Below are positions 23,871-33,914 of a DNA stretch of 64,000 nucleotides, in pieces. Under the pieces are notes generated by a model. It was not told the origin of the DNA. It saw only the letters and a list, made by a program, of their open reading frames with translations, and ran no database searches. The translations under genes and the position numbers were made by a program. This stretch comes from Celoporthe dispersa (taxonomy: Eukaryota; Ascomycota; Sordariomycetes; Diaporthales; Cryphonectriaceae), in assembly GCA_016584495.1 (NCBI GenBank), contig WAID01000007.1, positions 248,001-312,000 on the forward strand, given 5' to 3'. The first letter of the stretch is position 1. Every line of letters starts with the position of its first letter.

Positions 23871-26651
23871 CTAGTCCAGTCGCAGGGTGCGAGCACCTCG
23901 CTTCTTGACGGGCTTCTTCTTCTTGCTGCCCTTCTCAAAGGACGCCACGGAAGCATGGTCTCTGCCGAAGTTGTCCAGATCCTTCACCTTGTAGATCCGA
24001 ATGATCCAGTTCTCGCTGGTGAACGCCTCCTCTACCACGTTCAGAGTCGGGCCCTCGGCTGGCAGACGCACGCCACGAACACGATCGGTGGCTTGTCCAG
24101 GCGGGAAGAGCGTGTTGTAGTTGTAGTACGACATTTTGTACCTGTAAACATTATTAGCAATCGAGAGCTGCCCAAGCGGGGTAACGGAGGGTACCTACAT
24201 CAACGAGTTCTTCATGGTGTCGGTGGCGTGGTCATCCACACGGTATTCTCCGCGAGCGGTGAAGAAGTCTCGCTCCTTGACCTCCTCTGGCCAGATGCCC
24301 TCGGCGATTCTCACCATCCAGAGGAACTTGTTGATGTCATCGCCCGAGTAGCCCAGCAGACCGCCAAAGACGACGAGGACATAGTCGACCTCGTGTTGGC
24401 GCATGATTGGGTAGCTGACCTCCTCGCGGGAGCTCATAGCCTTGCCAACCGTAGCAATATGGGTGTTGTTCCAGGTGTTGTTGTCCACCAGGGTTGGCCT
24501 GTCAGCCATGCCACCAATCTGGTAGCCGTAGTCCCACCAGGACATGATCTTGGCGTCCTCCTTGGTGTTCTGTCGCAGCCACTGGTAGGCCTCACGGTAG
24601 TCATCAATGATGTGCTGGCTGCCATCAGGCATCCTGCTGGCCAAGACCACAGACGGCGACGAGTAGGCGTTGGAGGTCACCCAGGTACAGTGCATGACAA
24701 ACATGACTAGGTACAGCGCGAAGGCTGCCGAGACCACGGCCTTGGATGTGACCCCATAGATTCCAACAACCGGCGCCTTCTCGCCCCAGGCCCTGGCCTT
24801 GGTGGGTTTTCTCCTTCTTGGAGGCACCCTCCGCTGTCTCGCTGACGCTCTCCTGTGGCTCTGGAGGGCTCTTGGCCGACAGGTAGTTGTCCAATATGTG
24901 TGAGACCGCCATGGCGGCGGTGACGCAGACACAAGGTGTGAGCGTGAGCATCAGGCGGACCATCACACCGGCGAAGTAGCTGGCTGTCACGGCATAGGTG
25001 ACGAGGAAGATGTGCTCATCGCCCAGCTTGTCGAAACACAGGTAGACGCCAGCAGGGAACAGCCAGATGAGCATGTTCAAATCGAAGAAGAACGCGGGCC
25101 AGGCGGTCGGTTGGTGCTCCGAGACCGAGGCGATGATGGGGATATGGATCTTGGCATACGAAGTGTCCCAGAGCGAGTAGAACCGTCCACCCCAAGAGGC
25201 GATCTTGCCAGTCTTGACGAGGATAATATTCAAGGCGAGTCCAGTAATCATCAGTCCAATAAAAGTTCCGATACGGAGCCTGAGGACCTTATCCTCGGGC
25301 AGGAAGTTGCGAAGGTAGTCCACGGCGGCCATGAATTGCAGAAGGCCAAAGACACCTGAAGAGAGAAAGAAAAAAAAAGATTCAGTTAGTACTGCATTGC
25401 AGACCCGGGACGAGGATGTAGACATACCTAGGGCTGGGAACTGGTCGCTCGAGCTGACAGGCAAGAAGTTGATAAAGGGGATCTGCATGCTCCCCAGCAT
25501 GCCGATGGCATACCAGGTGCTGTATGCTACGTAGAGCCTGGGGCTGTATCGTCCCGAGAGGCAGAGCACGAAGGCGTGCAGTGCAATGAGGTTGGTAATG
25601 AAGGCATAGCCACCCCAAGAGGCAGCCATCCAGTCGTAGAACAGGGCACACAGGGCACCCCACATCATGGACCCCTGCTTGACGGCCCTAACCCAGAGGA
25701 AGTAGGTGAAGACCAGCAGGAAGATGGCGATAGCTTCGTTGTCATAGCTGCCCGCGACGGATCTCGAGATGTAACCTGGGGCAATACCCATGAAGACAGC
25801 AGCCAGAAGGCCGGCCGACTGGGAGGTTGTCATCTCATTGGTCAGGAAGTAGGCGGAGAGCGCAGTCAGCCCAGAAAATCCCGGGGCGAGAAGAACGCAG
25901 ATGTTTCGGATGTCGACGGGGACAGTGAGGAAGCGGAGCAGGTGGTAGATGATGCCGCTGGTGACCATCAGGCCGGGGTAGAGAGTTCCTCCAGTGACCC
26001 GGCCCAGCGGGTACCAGGTCCGATCGTCGAACCAGTCCCAGAAGTTGTAGAATCCATTGGCAACCAAGTACTTGGTGGCTCTGAAGTTGAACCAGGGATC
26101 GACTGAAGGAGAGCTTGTGTTAGTTTATTGATTGTTCTGGTAGCGGGCGAGAGAGGATAGACTGTAGCTGTCGAGTTTGGGAACGGGACGGGTCGCTGAG
26201 AGGACAGAAACCGAGAGCCACGTCGGCCGATCGCCAGAACTTTGGCTTGGACGGGGAGGGTAAACGGACATTCCTGTTGACAAGTCAGTATTTCTAGTCT
26301 TATTAGGAACGAAGAGAGTGTGGGAAGACTGACATGAATGACTGATTCGAAGCCTGTACAGAGAGAATCGTTAGCAGGGTCACTTAATCATTCTAAGGCC
26401 CAAGAAGAAGCAGATGGCGTCGCAGCCAAGACCAGTGCATGGTTTCTTCTGATGTCGCCAATCAGGCTGATCTATGGGGAGCCTCTGGGCACAGGATCCT
26501 ATCCTGAAGGGGTGGACGTACGAATCACAGAGAACAGCCTGCTGGCGATAGCAGCAGCAGCAATCAAGGAGAGGATGACGACCCTGAACAGAGCTCTGGA
26601 GTTCTGGCCCTGGGCGCCTCCAGATAGGACAGAGTCGAGGACCGACGCCAT
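23871..26651 (-). CDS. STT3: Oligosaccharyltransferase catalytic subunit STT3
   Basis: Catalytic subunit of the ER oligosaccharyltransferase, which moves the lipid-linked glycan to Asn in N-x-S/T sequons. About 751 residues from six exons: 26651-26522, 26353-26334 (20 nt), 26273-26270 (4 nt), 26102-25428, 25355-24199 and 24141-23871. Conserved elements: SRLFSVIRFESVIHEFDPWFNFRA (written in pieces across exons 1-4), DDRTWYPLGRVTGGTLYPG, many membrane segments, WWDYGYQIGG (catalytic-domain signature, near residue 549) and DNNTWNNTHIA. The 4-nt exon GAAT is required to supply the universally conserved HEFDPW. One extra A in the run at 24807-24810 breaks the frame between KKEK and PTKARAWGEKAP; correcting it makes the summed exons divisible by three. 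The C-terminus is a short basic tail. Confidence 0.95.
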
Positions 26652-28071
26652 GTTGGCTAGCTGATTGGCGACCAAGAGGAGGAAGAGAAAGCAGGCAGTG
26701 CCTGGGGAGAGAAGAGAAGAGGAGAGAATCAATCAGTCAGTGGTTGTATGTCGTGCGGGACAACAAACAAGACTTTCCCAATTTCCATATGAGCTCCCCA
26801 GAGGTTGAGACGCTGGAAAGGACACAGTTGGAGACTGACGAAGCTCTGACAGGGGTGTGGGTCCCACAGCAGCGGCAGCCAAGACCTTGATGCAGGGGCA
26901 GGGTTTCTAGCTCCCCCAGACCCAGAAATGTGGTAGTCAGTTGTACTACGAGAAGCACAAGCCACCTGATGTTCAGCATAGAGACTGCCTCAGTCCTTTC
27001 GTTCAACCTGCATTGGTCTAGGCATTAAGGGCCTGTTTGTGTTGGTTCTATAAAGACCATGAAGGGTATAGATGAAGTACTCGATGGCATGGAGAAAGTA
27101 GATAGTAAGTTGGTAGCTTGTGGGCAGAGAACATTCGCTAGGCACCCATACGCAAAAGAGGACTCATTCAATTGACAAAAAGGAACAAGCATGTACATGA
27201 AAGCACAAATGTAGACCCTTCTTGTTTAGAATGCTGAAGATGTTCTTTTTCAGTGGGCGGCTGAAGAATTGAATGACAAGGCTGATGGACTCAATACCAA
27301 CATCTCCTTCGAAATCAATGCTTTGGGGCAGTCTAATATTCAGCCTGACAGCACTGTGCATTTGCAAAGAGTTCTGGCTGTCCACATCTGCAGTAAAAAT
27401 GGATAGATGTCTGCATATACAAATACATATCAAGGACACTATAGGGTCCATACATGAGCTCGTCGACAGCCTCTGCCTATAGGCTGCACATGGTGCTGAC
27501 AGCCTAAAGCAGTGGGGAAATGCAACAAGAGAGCGACATCACCCCTGGCTACTGTATTACAATACAGCTCTGGGAAATACATATTGCATTCTCGCCGTTT
27601 CGACTTGGATCACGTGTGGGATCTCTCCGTGTCTCCATTTTCTGCAACTTGGGGACTCCGGTCCACGGTTGATATTCGGTCGATGCATCAGACATCATGA
27701 GCAGTGAGCCGGGTTATTCACTCCCTTCGCCTATATCACCACCAATATTTGGATCGGTCACGAGCACAGCCGGATTTGAAAATGCCGTCTAGTTCAGTAG
27801 TGTACAGTCGTACAGACCTCGGTAGGTATCTAGGTCGGTAAAGGAAAAGTCTAGAGCCGCAGTCCCGGTAAATCGTAAGGTTGCCCGGAGCTGCTTTTGT
27901 GTGCGTCGCCCACGCTACCGATCGTCCCTTTTATGTTCGTTGCGGGGCGCCGTCTCTCCGTAGAGCCATCTTCCTGCCGTGCCGTGTTCGGTCGGGCACC
28001 GGCCTCCCCCTCCTGTGCCTACCGCAACGAGAGCTTCCCACCCAAATTGTGAGCCCAGGCGGACCAGGACC
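26652..28071. other. Intergenic, 1.4 kb
   Basis: Upstream of STT3 and 3' of the ATP synthase subunit e gene. The part from about 27000 to 27700 is visibly more AT-rich than its neighbours, but I see no transposon protein, terminal repeat or gene. Confidence 0.5.
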
Positions 28072-28635
28072 TTAAGGGTTCTCCTTCGCCAGAGCGTTGA
28101 AGAATGCCTCCATGTCGAAATTCGCGCTCATCGGATCTTGGTTCACTAGTCCCGGTGTCAGTGCTCACGTCCTCCTCACCAAAAAGAATGGATAAAATTG
28201 TTGTGCCGGCCCCCAGAGAGGAACACGTCCGGAATCTTATACTCACATCCGCCGGTCGTTGAGGCCGCTGCTGCCGGGCTGTTCTTCTTCGCAAACTCAG
28301 CCTTGGCCTTCTCTATTAATTGCTGCTTGTGCTCGTATTCCCTCTTGTCCGCAGCCGCCCTCTGGGTAGCGTTGATCGATCTTTGGTGGGTGAATCCGTA
28401 GAAGATGCCGAAGGCGAGGGCGGAGTACCGGAGTACCTGCGGGCTATCATCAGCTTTCTTGTGTCTCTCTCTTTCTCTCTCTCTAGATTGGCCTTTTCCA
28501 TCATGATCTGGGTGCCACCAAATGCGCCGCAGTTGACACAGGCTAGGTGTCGTGTGTGGTCGTGCGCGCGAGAAAGGGGCCGTGGGATGACGACAGGAAC
28601 TTTGCACGTACATTAACTCCGGATGTGGCAGACAT
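28072..28635 (-). CDS. TIM11: Mitochondrial ATP synthase subunit e
   Basis: Small inner-membrane subunit of F1Fo-ATP synthase that promotes dimer formation and cristae shape (yeast Tim11/Atp21). 95 residues from three exons: 28635-28612 (MSATSGVN), 28436-28247 and 28145-28072. Exon 2 gives VLRYSALAFGIFYGFTHQ, the single membrane helix with the GxxxG dimerisation motif (GIFYG), followed by a charged heptad-like stretch (KREYEHKQQLIEKAKAEF). Exon 3 ends in FDMEAFFNALAKENP, matching the C-terminus usual in filamentous fungi. The first exon is only eight codons, so the gene is easily missed. Its start faces the dynein intermediate chain gene across a 620-bp shared upstream region. Confidence 0.9.
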
Positions 28636-29254
28636 TGGGAGAAATTTGAAGGCGCCGCGCGACCTTCAGCGACAGGAGAGGAAAAAGAAGGAAAGAGAGA
28701 GATCGTGGAGGCGGCCAATTGATGTCGAATGACCCGGGGTGGAACAGCCGTCGAGCAGAGGGAATTTGTTTAGAGCAGCTTCGCCGGACTGCGAGGTTTG
28801 AACCAGTAGTCGGGAATTTTCGCGAGAGACCAGCCCAGAGCTTCGCCAAGTTCGTTCCCCCAAGCCGAAGCGGCTGGCAAAACTGGCACGGAAAAGCTCG
28901 GACCACCCTGACTACACAGTACTTACCTCTATAACGTTCCACCCCCCCCCCCTGGTGTGCCGCTAGGGCCCAACAACGGGCTGCGACGCATGTGCCTGAC
29001 CTTGCTATCTACTGCTTGGCCCCATCGCGACCCTCTCATCAGGCGCGCCTTTGTTGACAAGAGACATCCGCTGCGCCAGGGCACCCTGGGACCTATCACG
29101 AGAACCCTCTCCCAGCTTCCAACAAACACCTGCACAGTCGAGACAGCTTCAAGACCGGTACATTCTTTTGGACGCACCCAGAAAAAAGCACTGTTTCTCG
29201 AATTTGCAGACGCGAGATTCATCTTGAAATGGGTTACTAGAGGGCGCTACCAAG
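28636..29254. promoter_or_regulatory. Shared upstream region of ATP synthase e and dynein intermediate chain
   Basis: A 619-bp interval between divergent start codons, with a C-run near 28941-28950. It must hold both promoters; no clear TATA box seen. Confidence 0.5.
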
Positions 29255-31398
29255 ATGCAGCAACGCCGGGAGGAGATCCTAGCCAAGAAGGCGAAGCTTG
29301 CAGAGCTCAAGCGCCAGAGGGAGCTGCGCCAGACCCAAGGAGGCGGTCGCACAAGTTTTGGTGGGAACGAGGTTTGGATCCCCCCGTCCGTCCTGCTGTC
29401 TCCTCTCGCCCGAGCTGAATGGCAAAGTAGTTAATCTCACCGACCCCTGGCCGAGCCGACAACCGCCGAGAAATCGAATCCCTCATCAACAGCCTCGTTG
29501 GCGAGAGCCGTCCCGGGTCGATATCGACAGGCGGTGCTGCGTCTCCAGTCCACAGGGGCAGCCGACCCAACAGTGTGCTGAGTGCGGGGGAGCTCAGCAA
29601 TGTCGCGGCGTCGGAATTCACGTCGCCGCCTGGCTACGAGGGCTTGACGCAGACAGTCTACAGTCACCCGCAGGTGCTGACTGCAGCCCCGTTGACGACG
29701 GTATACGAGTGCCCGCCCTCGCCAGTCAAGGAGATCTTCTCCTACAGCAAAGGTGTTCAGACGTCCGAGGATTTGTTACCGGCGGCGCCACTACGGTCGC
29801 GGACTTTCTCTGTGGACTCGCTCGCCGAAGATGCGTCGTCCACATCCAACAAGCGCATGAGCAGGCGGGAACGGGACAAGGAAGAGGAGCTCAGGCAGAG
29901 GATCCGGAAAGAGCTCGAGGACGAGCTGCAGGCCACGAAGGAGCTCACGGACGGAGACGGCAAAAATGCGGCACTGCCAACGTCCAACTTTGCGAGTAGA
30001 AACCTGACCAACGAAGAGCTGGATGCTATCGTCGCATCAGACGAGTTTGTCGACTTTTTGACCGCTCTGTCAAGGTCATCGAAAAGGCACTGGACCAGTA
30101 TGATATCTTGACAGACTACACACTGCAGGCGGAGGACATCGACGACGATGACGAGCAGGGCAACACCGGGGGCAAGGGCCGGCGGAAGGTGAAGGAAAAA
30201 CGGCAGTTCTACGACGAGAGGTGGTCGAAGAAGCGCATGGTCAGCGCAATCGACTTCTCACCCAAATTCCAGGAGCTGGTATTGGCATCGTACACCAAGA
30301 ACCCGTCGGCCCCGCACGAGCCAGATGGCATTGTCCAGGTCTGGAATCTGGAGCTCCACGACCGACCCGAATTCGTATTCCAAGCACAGTCCGACATCCT
30401 CACCGCCAAGTTCTCCCCCTTCCACCCCAACCTCATTGTCGGCGGTGCGTACAGCGGACAGGTTCTCCTGTGGGACACTAGAGCACGAGCTGCCCCGGTC
30501 CAGAAGACGCCTCTGACCGGCTATGGCCATACGCACCCCGTCTATGCTCTCGACGTGATCGGAACACAGAACGCCAACAATATCATATCATGCTCCACCG
30601 ACGGGACCGTCTGCGGCTGGTCCGTCGACATGCTGGCACAGCCGCAGGAGACGCTCAACCTGGCCGCACCACCACCAAACAAGACCGACTACATCAGCCC
30701 TCTATGCCTGTCCTTCCCCCAGGCTGACCCTACCTTTTTCCTGGTCGGAACTGAGGAGGGCACAATCTTCCCCCTGTCACAGGTACGACCGTGCCGGAGC
30801 CAAGGCTGGGGTTGACCCACGGGTCAGCTATAAGGGTCATGCCGGCCCGGTCATGTCTGTCGACTTCCATCCGGCCCGGGGACCCGTCGACCTGGGCGAC
30901 CTGGTCCTCTCCAGCAGTCTAGACTGGAGCGTCAAGCTCTGGAAGGTCCGCGCGCCAGCCACGACGTCGACCATTGGTGGTCTGGGTGCTAGCGGAGAGG
31001 GCGCAGTGTCACACCTGATGGACTTTGTGCGAGAAGACGTGGTCTACGACGCGGCCTGGTCGCCTGTGAAGCCAGGCGTATTCGCACTCGTCGACGGTGC
31101 GGGCTGGCTGGAGCTGTGGGATATCACCGTGGAGACGGAGGAGCCAGTGACGCGGATAAGCCCCAGCCCCAGAAAGGACAGCCGGACCATGCTGTCCAAG
31201 AGTCTCAACAAGGTGCGCTGGGAACAGCAGGAGGGCAAGAGGCTCGCCGCGGGTGGTATCGATGGTGCACTGACGGTGTTCGAGGTCGGACCAGATCTGG
31301 GCGGCAAGGAGAGTCTCAGGAATGAGGAGTGGACCAACGTCAAGAAGCTGGTGAACCGGGTCGAGACGATGGGTGCCAATGGAGCGACGGATGTGTAG
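29255..31398 (+). CDS. Cytoplasmic dynein 1 intermediate chain (WD40)
   Basis: Cargo-binding dynein subunit that links the heavy chain to dynactin and light chains. About 682 residues. Exon 1 (29255-29360) encodes the basic N-terminal coiled coil that binds dynactin (QQRREEILAKKAKLAELKRQ). Exon 2 (29456-31398) holds REIESLINSLVGESRPGS, an acidic/Ser linker, VKVIEKALDQYDILTDY and the C-terminal WD40 propeller (VQVWNLELHDRPEFVFQ, LIVGGAYSGQVLLWDTR, NIISCSTDGTVCGWSVD, SSSLDWSVKLWK). Two frame breaks sit in homopolymers: T5 at 30055-30059 (one base missing) and C5 at 30770-30774 (one extra). They cancel, leaving a length divisible by three. The donor at 29361 (GTGGGA) fits the reading phase but is weak, so the first exon end is tentative. 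Confidence 0.92.
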
Positions 31399-31826
31399 AC
31401 AGAGAGAGAGGACCTTTGTGGCCAAAGATATTCCAAGGATGATGAACAAGAGGCATTGGAATACGAGGCAAGGTGGAACTGGTTGTGTAGATGGCATTGA
31501 GCTTTACTATTTATACCCGATCTTCTTTATGATTACACCCTGAATTTTTCTCTACTGTGTAAGTCAGTGTCTTGCCAAACAGTAGCACCATGACATGAGT
31601 ACGGGTGACCTGAGGCTGTGTTACGTAATCAGACTACAAGGGTACCATCTCAAGCTCAAAAAATTTAGGCGAAGGCGACGACGGTAACTTTTTTTTTTTT
31701 TTCTCTTTTGGCGCGTCCATCCGCTATCGTCAAGTAATCACCCGACCTGCAATTACATCTTCTCTTCCTTCCTTCCGACCTACATCCTTTCCGTCTAGTC
31801 GCTCCACCCATTCTCTATCTCTGAAG
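31399..31826. other. Intergenic: promoter of the RRM gene
   Basis: Contains a T-run near 31688-31701 and a C/T-rich leader up to the split start codon at 31827. No gene seen. Confidence 0.6.
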
Positions 31827-32918
31827 ATGTAAGTAAACACCTACTCCCAGCTTGTACCTTTACCTTTCTTATTTCCGACGTCGAGCTCTAACGCGACACA
31901 CCCCATCTGCAGGAATCCCCTTCGCCGTGCCGCCGCGAGGGTGGCTGTCTCAGCCTCTCGAGTCCCGTCGACCAGAATCTCGGTGTTTGGAATTGCCACA
32001 CAGATTGCCGCTGTGCCTTCTATAGCACGCATCGCCGCTCCCGTCACCGTGCGATGCTTCTCGCAGACTCTTCGCGCCGCGGAGGAAGATGGCGCTGCTG
32101 CGCCGGAGACGCCAGCCAAGGTCGAGGGTGAGCAAGCCGCCTGTGCTCTGTCGCACGGTTCACACTCTTTTCCAGGCACGGATTCTGCCTGACAGGAGTA
32201 CAAATCGTTGGGACTGGCGCAGCGCTGACACGACATTCTGCAGATTCCAATGAGCCTGGACATGGGCTGTTCATCCGAAACATGGTCTTCGAGGCCAACG
32301 AGGACCACCTGAGGGAGGCGTACGAGAAATTCGGCGAGATCTCCAAGGTTGCCGTTGCACGCGATGCCCGTGGCCTGAGCAGAGGGTAGGTTTCTCTTTG
32401 CCTTTGAACTCCAAACCAAATCGCAGCAGCGGAGATGGCAGTGTAGGCCCTGGTCGAACTTGGTACTGACGGGTTCCTACCACCACAGATACGGATTCGT
32501 CTGGTTCACCACCCAAGAAGCCATGGAGCAGGCCGTCGCCGGCACCAACTCCTCTTTCTGGCACGGCCGCCGCATCTCGGTCTCCCCTCGCTCCCCGCGA
32601 ACTGGAGCCAAGGCGAGCCGCGGTGTCGGCCCCACCAAATCGCTGTACATTGGCAACATCCCCTATGAGACGACCGACGCCGAGCTGAACCGCATCTTCC
32701 GCGAGCTCAACAACGTGACTGATGTCCGTGTTGCTGTGGACCGCACCACCGGGTGGCCCCGCGGGTTCGCGCACGCCGACTTCACCGATGTCGAGGCCGC
32801 CACCGAGGCGATGAAGCAGCTCCAGGGCATCACGATCGGCGGCCGCGAGCTGAGGCTGGACTATGCTGCTGACATGACCAAGAACCCGAGGTCAAACAAC
32901 CAGCAGGAATCGTCATGA
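31827..32918 (+). CDS. Mitochondrial protein with two RNA-recognition motifs
   Basis: 262 residues from four exons: 31827-31828, 31913-32127, 32244-32385 and 32489-32918. The start codon is split: AT at 31827-31828, then an 84-nt intron (GTAAGT donor, CTCTAAC branch point, GCAG acceptor), then G at 31913. The N-terminus (NPLRRAAARVAVSASRV... VRCFSQTLRA) is Arg/Ser/Ala-rich without acids, a typical mitochondrial presequence. Two RRMs follow: GLFIRNMVFEANEDHLREAY...GYGFVWF, and SLYIGNIPYETTDAELNRIF...GFAHADF. Both keep the RNP2 and RNP1 aromatic positions. A role in mitochondrial RNA maturation or stability is inferred. The summed exons are divisible by three without correction, supporting all four boundaries. 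Confidence 0.85.
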
Positions 32919-33914
32919 GCGGAGCGGCAAGACGGGCAAGACGTGGTCAGAAATGCAGAAGGTTTGGGGGGACAAGACCGTCGCAGTGCTGCGTCTGTGT
33001 CTGCGAAGGCGAGGGGCGGGGAGGGATGGAAGGGGTCTTTTGAAGGTCTTCCACCCCAGCCCAATCACCAGCAATTGTGAGACGCGGGGGTGGGTGCTTC
33101 TCAGCTAGAGCTTGGACGACACAGGCCAAGGTCACGAGTATGGCTAGGACCCGGTGTCTCTGAGGAGATCAGCCTCTCCCGGTCAACGACAATATAAAAA
33201 AAGTGTACAAGTTAGGACTCAAATGGTGTTATTGCGCGCTTGATTTCGGATGCGGCACACCTTGGCAGTATCATGTTCATGTAGTGTACGTGTTCTCGAT
33301 TTAATGAAAAGCCTCCCTCCTCAACCTTGAAGCGCCAGATTGAAGCCTCTTGACGATGCTGCGTATACTTCCTACTATGTACACAGCATATACGGAAAGT
33401 ACAGTGCTATGGTACAGTACAGTACTGCGGCGTGCAGGGTCGTGGTGGGTCATCAGCCTGTCACCAGGCGGTATCGCGCGCCACGGAGCCTCGGCAAAGT
33501 TAGCCGCAGGTGACCAAGCATCGACCATAGTTTAACTCCACTGGTTCCTCGGCCCGTCCTTGCACTTCTCGCCCCTCAGAATAAACCCCACGTCAGAACA
33601 ACCACACATACGAGACAGCCTTCCCTTCTTCACAATATCCCTTTCTACCGTGAAGAAAAAAAGAGGACTCTTCATATCTCTCCTCCTCCTCTTCCTCCTC
33701 ATCCGCTTCCTCCTCACAGCGCAATAGTCCACCCGACCACCTGTGGCATAACCGGAAATTCTACGTCATATTCGGCGATAAAGAAAGAGACTCCTCGAGG
33801 ACGCTCGCTGCCTCTCTCGTCCTCCTACGCCGACTACCTCAGGGCTCCTCCTTCCGACCACACCCCAGCCTCTTCCGTGTCTCCAGGAAGAGAACCTCCC
33901 AACCGACCACAGCC
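32919..33914. other. Intergenic: RRM gene 3' flank and PEX5 leader
   Basis: The last 250 bp before PEX5 are strongly pyrimidine-rich (CTCCTCCTC-type), as in many fungal promoters and leaders. No gene seen. Confidence 0.6.

Noticed and set aside
27000..27700. AT-rich patch as a possible degenerate transposon
   Set aside because: No terminal repeats, target-site duplication or transposase/reverse-transcriptase fragments could be seen.
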